From Prosthecobacter sp. (GTDB lineage: Bacteria > Verrucomicrobiota > Verrucomicrobiia > Verrucomicrobiales > Verrucomicrobiaceae), in contig NZ_JAGRPF010000116.1 of assembly GCF_020439865.1 (NCBI RefSeq), positions 1 through 48,801 of the forward strand: a stretch of DNA of 48,801 bases, in the 5' to 3' direction. Position numbers and translations under genes: made by a program. Below are positions 44,346-48,801 of the stretch, one piece after another (positions within the stretch are counted from its first letter, which is position 1; each line of letters begins with the position of its first letter). A model generated the notes under the pieces. That model had not been told where the DNA came from. It did no database searches and worked only from the letters and a program-made list of their open reading frames with translations.

Positions 44346-45415
44346 TCTACCGCCTCCCAATCACACTCGAGTTTCACGATGGACGCGTTATTCTCCGTGC
44401 CGCGTTTGTAGGTGATGACGTGGAGGCGCGTGCGGCCGCCGCTTTGCGTCCAATACGGCTGTGCGTAGTAGCCATCTGCCACGCGCAGCTTATCCGCGTT
44501 GTCGAGCACGACGTGCTTGGTGATCGCGAGCGTCTCAGGATCGAATTTGAAGAGCGCGAGCTGCATGACGCCTTTCTCAATCCAGTTCCGACCAAGCAGG
44601 TAGCTGCCGCCATCACGGGCAAACAGCCTCGGGCGGCCGATGTGTGAAGTGAGGAAGTCATGCGCGGCGTTGAGATCGACCTTTTGAAGCACCTTAAACG
44701 CCGCATCCGTGTGCAGGAGCCACTGTCGGTTGTCGTAGCCGCGGGCAGTGACGATGAAACCATCGCCGTGCGGCATGAAGGCGCTCTCATTGATTGGCGC
44801 GCCGCCCAGTTCGGAGGTGATGCTGCGCACAAAACGCCAGGTGAGGCCGTTGTCGTCGCTGCGAATGACATCCACGGAGCCGGGCTGGCTTTTCGTTTTG
44901 AAAACGAGTTTGCCGCCTGGGAGGTTCGCGAAGGTCATCACCAACATCCACGTCGTCGTGCCTCGAGTGATCGAATCGAAGGCGTAGCCATACTCGACGC
45001 CATCAATCACGCCGACACGCTGCACGGGTCCGAACGACTTGCCCCCGTTGTTGGACCGCACCGCGGCCAATCCCGTCCTCAGCGAGCCCTGGGCTTCCTG
45101 TGCGTCGATGTAGTTCCCGACATCACCATTCGCAAAGCGCACCCACTCTCCCATCTGCATGATCTCGCCGTCCACTGTGGCCAGCGTGCCCGTGGAAAGT
45201 ACTTTGCCCGTTGCCTTGTCGAGCCTCAGCAGCTCCTGCGTGGCTCCCACATCGGCCGCGTGAGACCTGCCGCGCTTGTAGCTCACGAGCACTTGATCAC
45301 CGAGCTCGATCAGTGTCGGAAAGGCGAGGTAATCGTCACCCGATGCCAGGGTTCGGATTTCCTGAGCGCAGAGATGCACACCAGTCAGGACGAGAGCGAG
45401 AATGAGGCTTTTCAT
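44342..45415 (-). CDS. Exported sialidase-like (BNR-repeat) protein
   Basis: 357 residues from the ATG at 45415, with a signal peptide (MKSLILALVLTGVHLCA). Asp boxes are clear: RSDDNGLTWRFVRS and RSNNGGKSFGPVQR. The start of the propeller is DDYLAFPTLIELGDQVLVSYKRG (FPTL/I region), followed by ESAFMPHGDGFIVTARGYDN. These fit the BNR/sialidase superfamily. Enzyme activity is not proven. It lies 4 bases after the FAD-oxidoreductase stop and overlaps the MFS gene by 4 bases. It differs from the family member at 41941-43125, so the operon encodes two distinct propellers. Confidence 0.88.
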   Translation of the reverse strand: MKSLILALVLTGVHLCAQEIRTLASGDDYLAFPTLIELGDQVLVSYKRGRSHAADVGATQELLRLDKATGKVLSTGTLATVDGEIMQMGEWVRFANGDVGNYIDAQEAQGSLRTGLAAVRSNNGGKSFGPVQRVGVIDGVEYGYAFDSITRGTTTWMLVMTFANLPGGKLVFKTKSQPGSVDVIRSDDNGLTWRFVRSITSELGGAPINESAFMPHGDGFIVTARGYDNRQWLLHTDAAFKVLQKVDLNAAHDFLTSHIGRPRLFARDGGSYLLGRNWIEKGVMQLALFKFDPETLAITKHVVLDNADKLRVADGYYAQPYWTQSGGRTRLHVITYKRGTENNASIVKLECDWEAVE

Positions 45416-45419
45416 GAAG

Positions 45420-47246
45420 TCAGGCATACGCCCGCACCTCGACGACTCGCGCATGGTCGAGGCCGTTCGTGGCGGTGATGGTGATGCGAAGGGCGGTGGT
45501 GATGACCGATTCGGGCAACACGTGTCTGCGCAGGCGCTGATGGTTGTTCTGGATGGTTCCGACGGTTCTCCAGCCGTCGGGTGTTTCGATGCTCAACACG
45601 TAATCGCGTACCGTTTCGGGCTGCGGACGGCCCCATTGCATTTTTTGCGTGTAGCCATCGGCTTGCGATAAAGTCAGGAGGCGATGCAAACCGGTGTCGA
45701 AGACCAAAACGAACTCGCGAAATGAAACAGGCGCGTCCCAGTGGATTTCGAGCGTGGCGGGCAGCTCGCGGCTCATCCAGCGATGGAGGCCTGGTGACTT
45801 TCGATCAGGCGGCAGCTTGGTGACAATGCGCGTCTGGCCGCTGCGGATGTTGTCGACGTCGGTTTGCGAGGACGAAGCGCTGATCTGTGTGGCGATTCGC
45901 ACAAGGTCGCCAGAGTCTTGGTCGGAAACGCCGATCAGGTAACAATCATCGCGAAGGAGCTGCTGCTGGATGTTTCGGACGAGACCCGCATCGGCAACGA
46001 TGTCGGCGGGCAGTACCATTTGCCGCAAGGCGATCGCTGCGGCGGTGCCGACGCCTTGCCCGACGACAGCGCATGTTGCCATCACGCGCGTCGAGGCGAA
46101 TGCGATGTGCGTGGCGGAGATGTTGCGGCCAGCGAACATCAGATTCCGCGGTCCGGTGGACACGCAGCAGCGCAGCGGAATGTCGTAGATGAACGGCAGA
46201 TGATGCTGCGTGCAGGGGGGCACGTTCGGCACATCAACACCCTCGGGCGGATGCGTGTCGATGGGCCAGCCGCCGTAGGCGATGGCATCGGGAAATGCAC
46301 TTGATGTGAGAAGATCACTCTCGGTCAGAATGTGCTGTCCGATGAAGCGGCGGCTTTCACGCTTGCCTGGAACGAAACCGATCCACTCCAGCGCCCAGTG
46401 CGAGGCGTCGATTTCAGAGCGGTTCTTCACGAAGTCCCATACGCCGAGCGTGATGGCGAGCAACTCATCGCGGATGCGTTCGTTATCTTTCAGCGTGTCG
46501 AGGCATCCGCCCCACTCGATCCACCAGTAGCCGTACTCGAGACCGAGATCGAAGCCGCTCTGGCCATACGGCCGCAGCTTGAAGTCCTCGGCGCTGAAAC
46601 GTCTCGCCCACGGCGGAGCTTCGAAGGGCATCACACGGTCGTGTTTGTGCGCCTGGAACATGATCGACGAGCCGAGCGTATTCGCGTCCGCCTCGTCCTG
46701 AGCCAATGATTCACCAAACTGCGCCTTGCTCTCGCGTCCGCGCATGAATGGCGCACCCGCCTCGATGCCGAGCCGACCATCGCCGGTGCAATCGACGAAA
46801 GTCTTCGCGCGAATGATGAAAGCGTCCTCGGTGGATGGTCTTTCGGCACGCACTTCACGAATGAGATCACCTTCGACCACCGCGCTGGCGACGGTCGTGT
46901 TCAGATACAGTGTCAGGTTCGGCTCCCGGCGGCATTTGTCGTAAAGGATGAGATCCATCAGCGCGGGCGAGCGCTGGGGATTCTGTACCGCAAGATCGAG
47001 CCGCAGTTCCTCGATGATGCCGCCCTCGCGCAGTTCGTTTTGCAGTTCGTCACCACCGCCAAGGCCAGTGGCACCGACGATGTGCATGCGCACCTCGCTG
47101 CTCGCATTGCCTCCGAGCACGCTCCGGTCCTGGCAAAGGATCACACGAGCACCCAGTCGTGCCGCTGCGAGCGCACAACACACGCCCGCGATTCCGCCAC
47201 CGGCCACGAGCAGGTCCGTTTCGAGCGTGTGCGTGGTCACGGGCAT
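45420..47246 (-). CDS. FAD-dependent oxidoreductase with C-terminal discoidin-like domain
   Basis: 608 residues. The dinucleotide fold is LLVAGGGIAGVCCALAAARLG, followed by GGNASSEVRMHIVGATGLGGG, the FAD_oxidored signature. DCTGDGRLGIEAGAPFMRG and RNLMFAGRNISATHIAFAS give further FAD contacts. The C-terminal 170 residues (ASSSQTDVDNIRSGQTRI, PATLEIHWDAPVSFREFVLVF, LRITITATNGLDHARVVEVRAYA, each shown in part) look like an F5/8-type carbohydrate-binding sandwich. There is no signal peptide, so the protein is probably cytoplasmic. The family is linked to carbohydrate catabolism in this phylum, but the substrate is unknown. It lies between the aldolase and BNR genes with gaps of a few bases. Confidence 0.92.
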   Translation of the reverse strand: MPVTTHTLETDLLVAGGGIAGVCCALAAARLGARVILCQDRSVLGGNASSEVRMHIVGATGLGGGDELQNELREGGIIEELRLDLAVQNPQRSPALMDLILYDKCRREPNLTLYLNTTVASAVVEGDLIREVRAERPSTEDAFIIRAKTFVDCTGDGRLGIEAGAPFMRGRESKAQFGESLAQDEADANTLGSSIMFQAHKHDRVMPFEAPPWARRFSAEDFKLRPYGQSGFDLGLEYGYWWIEWGGCLDTLKDNERIRDELLAITLGVWDFVKNRSEIDASHWALEWIGFVPGKRESRRFIGQHILTESDLLTSSAFPDAIAYGGWPIDTHPPEGVDVPNVPPCTQHHLPFIYDIPLRCCVSTGPRNLMFAGRNISATHIAFASTRVMATCAVVGQGVGTAAAIALRQMVLPADIVADAGLVRNIQQQLLRDDCYLIGVSDQDSGDLVRIATQISASSSQTDVDNIRSGQTRIVTKLPPDRKSPGLHRWMSRELPATLEIHWDAPVSFREFVLVFDTGLHRLLTLSQADGYTQKMQWGRPQPETVRDYVLSIETPDGWRTVGTIQNNHQRLRRHVLPESVITTALRITITATNGLDHARVVEVRAYA

Positions 47247-47252
47247 GACGCG

Positions 47253-48014
47253 TTAGATTTCGACCGCCGCTCGAGCCGCTTTCATGCCGGTGGAGACGCA
47301 GCGGAAGTCGCTGATCACATTGAAGAAGCGGAAGCCCATCGCGTGATAGCTTTTCACCTGCTCCGATGAGCAGGGGATGGCTGCGACCTTGCCGTGACGT
47401 TTACACGCGGTCACGACCTTTTCCAAAATCGCCCGCATCTCGGGGTCGTCGGTTTTGCCAAACTTGCCCAGGCCCAGCGTGAGGTCTGACGGGCCGACAA
47501 ACAGCACATCCACGCCCGGAATCGCCGCGATCTCGTCGATGTGCGGCACCACCTCGGGCTCCTCGATCTGAACGGCGAGGAAGTTTTCGTCATTCGCCTT
47601 GGCCAGATACTCCGCGGGCGGAATGCGGCCAAAGTCCGCCTCCGCGTGAATGCCATCAAAGCCACGCGCCCCGAGCGGCGGGAACTTCATCGCACGCACC
47701 ACCTCGCGGGCCTCGTCCGGATGCTTCACACGCGGCAGCATGATGCCACGCGCTCCCGCCTCGATGAGATGCAGCACGTCCGTGTAGTTCGAAGGGCGCA
47801 CGCGGATGAACGCGTCCGCACCACCGAGCCGGCAGGCCTGGATGAGGGAGTAGACCATCGCAACGTCGACGCGCTTGTGCTCCAGGCAGATCCACACGGC
47901 GTCAAAGCCGGATGAGGCGATCATTTCAACCAGCTCAGGATCGGTGTAGCATGACTTCGCAGTGATGACGGTCTGGCCGGAGCGGATTTTTTGAAGGACG
48001 ATGGAGGGCTGCAT
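47253..48014 (-). CDS. HpcH/HpaI-family aldolase
   Basis: 253 residues. The family makes or splits 2-keto-3-deoxy sugar acids or 4-hydroxy-2-oxo acids with a divalent metal, releasing pyruvate. Features are AVWICLEHKRVDVAMVYSLI (catalytic His region), GARGIMLPRVKHPDEAREVV, FLAVQIEEPEVVPHIDEIAA (metal Glu) and DVLFVGPSDLTLGLG (metal Asp). The exact substrate cannot be told; 2-dehydro-3-deoxy-glucarate or -galactarate aldolases are close relatives. It lies between the MocA-like and FAD-oxidoreductase genes with gaps of 5-6 bases. Confidence 0.93.
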   Translation of the reverse strand: MQPSIVLQKIRSGQTVITAKSCYTDPELVEMIASSGFDAVWICLEHKRVDVAMVYSLIQACRLGGADAFIRVRPSNYTDVLHLIEAGARGIMLPRVKHPDEAREVVRAMKFPPLGARGFDGIHAEADFGRIPPAEYLAKANDENFLAVQIEEPEVVPHIDEIAAIPGVDVLFVGPSDLTLGLGKFGKTDDPEMRAILEKVVTACKRHGKVAAIPCSSEQVKSYHAMGFRFFNVISDFRCVSTGMKAARAAVEI

Positions 48015-48019
48015 GAGGA

Positions 48020-48801
48020 TCAGATTTCACCGAGCTTCGGCAGGAGGAAGGGCGCGCGATACTCACGGGCGAGCAAGGCGTTTGCGGCGTCATTGCCGAG
48101 GAAGCTTTCTTTGTCGCCATCCACACGCAGATGCTGGCCGAGCGTGAGCAAGGTCTTGTCGAGATCGACTCCGGCATCGGCGAGATAATGGCGTGTGCGT
48201 TCAAGCGTGTCCTGCACGTCATCGTGGACCTTGAGATCACCGAGATGCTTCGAGATGTCGTTCACCGACGCGGTTTGTCCGAGGCGATACGAGATGTTCG
48301 CGATGTGGCAGAGCGCGGTGCTTTGATGACCTTCCTCGACTTCGGCTTTCAGATCACTCTGCTTTCGAGTGCGCACGGCGTTGAGGAAGTTGGCGAAGTG
48401 ATTCTCGGACTTGCCCTCGAAGGCGCGGACGAGATTGCCATTCGTGTCATAGAGGTTCGTGTCGGCGATGATGCCTTCGCTGCCGTAGAAGAACCACATC
48501 GACTTGATGGTCGGATGAAACGGCGCGGTTTTGAGCCCGCGTGTTTCGGAGACGATGGTTTTGTCGCCAAAGTCGAAGATGCCGACCTGCGAGTTCGGTG
48601 TCTCGGCCACATCGGTATAGCCGAGACGGCCGCCGTAACTGAGCACACTGCGGCCCAAACCGGTCACGCCGAGGCCCCAGCGGCAGATGTCGAGCGAGTG
48701 GACGTTGTTGTTGCCGATCTCGCCGTTGCCGGTGTTCCAGAACCAATGCCAGTCGTAGTGGAATCTCGGCCGGTTGAGCTTTGGCGCTGCTGCCGGACCC
48801 G
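48020..48801 (-). CDS. Gfo/Idh/MocA-family oxidoreductase (5' part beyond window)
   Basis: The visible 260 codons are the C-terminal part; the NAD-binding domain lies beyond the right edge. The visible part opens with NRPRFHYDWHWFWNTGNGEI, then GNNNVHSLDICRWGLG, a signature of the planctomycete-type GFO/IDH/MocA proteins (catalytic His region). It continues with FGDKTIVSETRGLK, SMWFFYGSEGIIADTNLYD, NHFANFLNAVRTRKQSDLKAE and HQSTALCHIANISYRLG. These enzymes oxidise or reduce a sugar or inositol with NAD(P). Being followed by an aldolase suggests a sugar-acid pathway. It is the most upstream operon gene seen. Confidence 0.92.
   Translation of the reverse strand, partial: GPAAAPKLNRPRFHYDWHWFWNTGNGEIGNNNVHSLDICRWGLGVTGLGRSVLSYGGRLGYTDVAETPNSQVGIFDFGDKTIVSETRGLKTAPFHPTIKSMWFFYGSEGIIADTNLYDTNGNLVRAFEGKSENHFANFLNAVRTRKQSDLKAEVEEGHQSTALCHIANISYRLGQTASVNDISKHLGDLKVHDDVQDTLERTRHYLADAGVDLDKTLLTLGQHLRVDGDKESFLGNDAANALLAREYRAPFLLPKLGEI

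Overview
The window looks like a chromosomal segment from a Verrucomicrobiota bacterium, probably near Verrucomicrobium/Prosthecobacter. It is GC-rich and has the secreted families typical of the Planctomycetes-Verrucomicrobia group: a PSD1-type cytochrome with DUF1549/DUF1553, DUF1501, DUF1080, ceramidase-like proteins and a PEP-CTERM protein. It also carries ftsQ-ftsA-ftsZ, which argues against Planctomycetes and Chlamydiae. Many genes lack a clear Shine-Dalgarno sequence, and many neighbours overlap by 4 bases (ATGA or GTGA). I see no rRNA, tRNA, CRISPR array or IS element. No gene-free gap reaches 300 bases; the largest is about 270 (4040-4311).

Layout. 1-4039: a truncated PSD1 cytochrome gene and a Tat-exported M19 dipeptidase-like protein with altered metal ligands. 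4312-6394: four small unrecognised genes. 6438-10300: ftsZ, ftsA and ftsQ on the minus strand. 10474-16770: a DUF1080 protein, a TrhO-RluA fusion, an AGE-family epimerase and two PilT-type ATPases. 16849-20809: a PAP2-like phosphatase, an acyltransferase, a PQQ-repeat protein and a stand-alone RluA. 20890-25773: a small cytochrome, a YkgJ-type cysteine-cluster protein, a membrane pseudokinase with TPR-like repeats, a SufE-like protein and a GNAT acetyltransferase.

25774-26266 holds what looks like a single integron gene cassette: one small minus-strand gene followed by a well-formed attC site, inserted at the stop codon of the GNAT gene. No integrase gene is visible. 26393-34220 is mostly housekeeping: a ROK sugar kinase, metF, lysA, an unknown membrane protein, an SGNH hydrolase, a PEP-CTERM vanadium haloperoxidase-like protein and purM.

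From 35144 to the right edge all genes are on the minus strand with gaps of at most about 50 bases. The upstream part (41030-48801) encodes a Gfo/Idh/MocA oxidoreductase, an HpcH/HpaI aldolase, a secondary FAD oxidoreductase, two secreted beta-propeller proteins, an MFS transporter and a class IV aminotransferase. This reads as an operon for taking up and breaking down an acidic or otherwise modified sugar; the substrate is unknown. The downstream part (35144-40978) encodes a DUF1501 protein, a kelch-metzincin fusion and two ceramidase-like proteins.

The most notable items are the lone integron cassette, the TrhO-RluA fusion, the kelch-metzincin fusion, the pseudokinase, the altered M19 protein and the long sugar operon.
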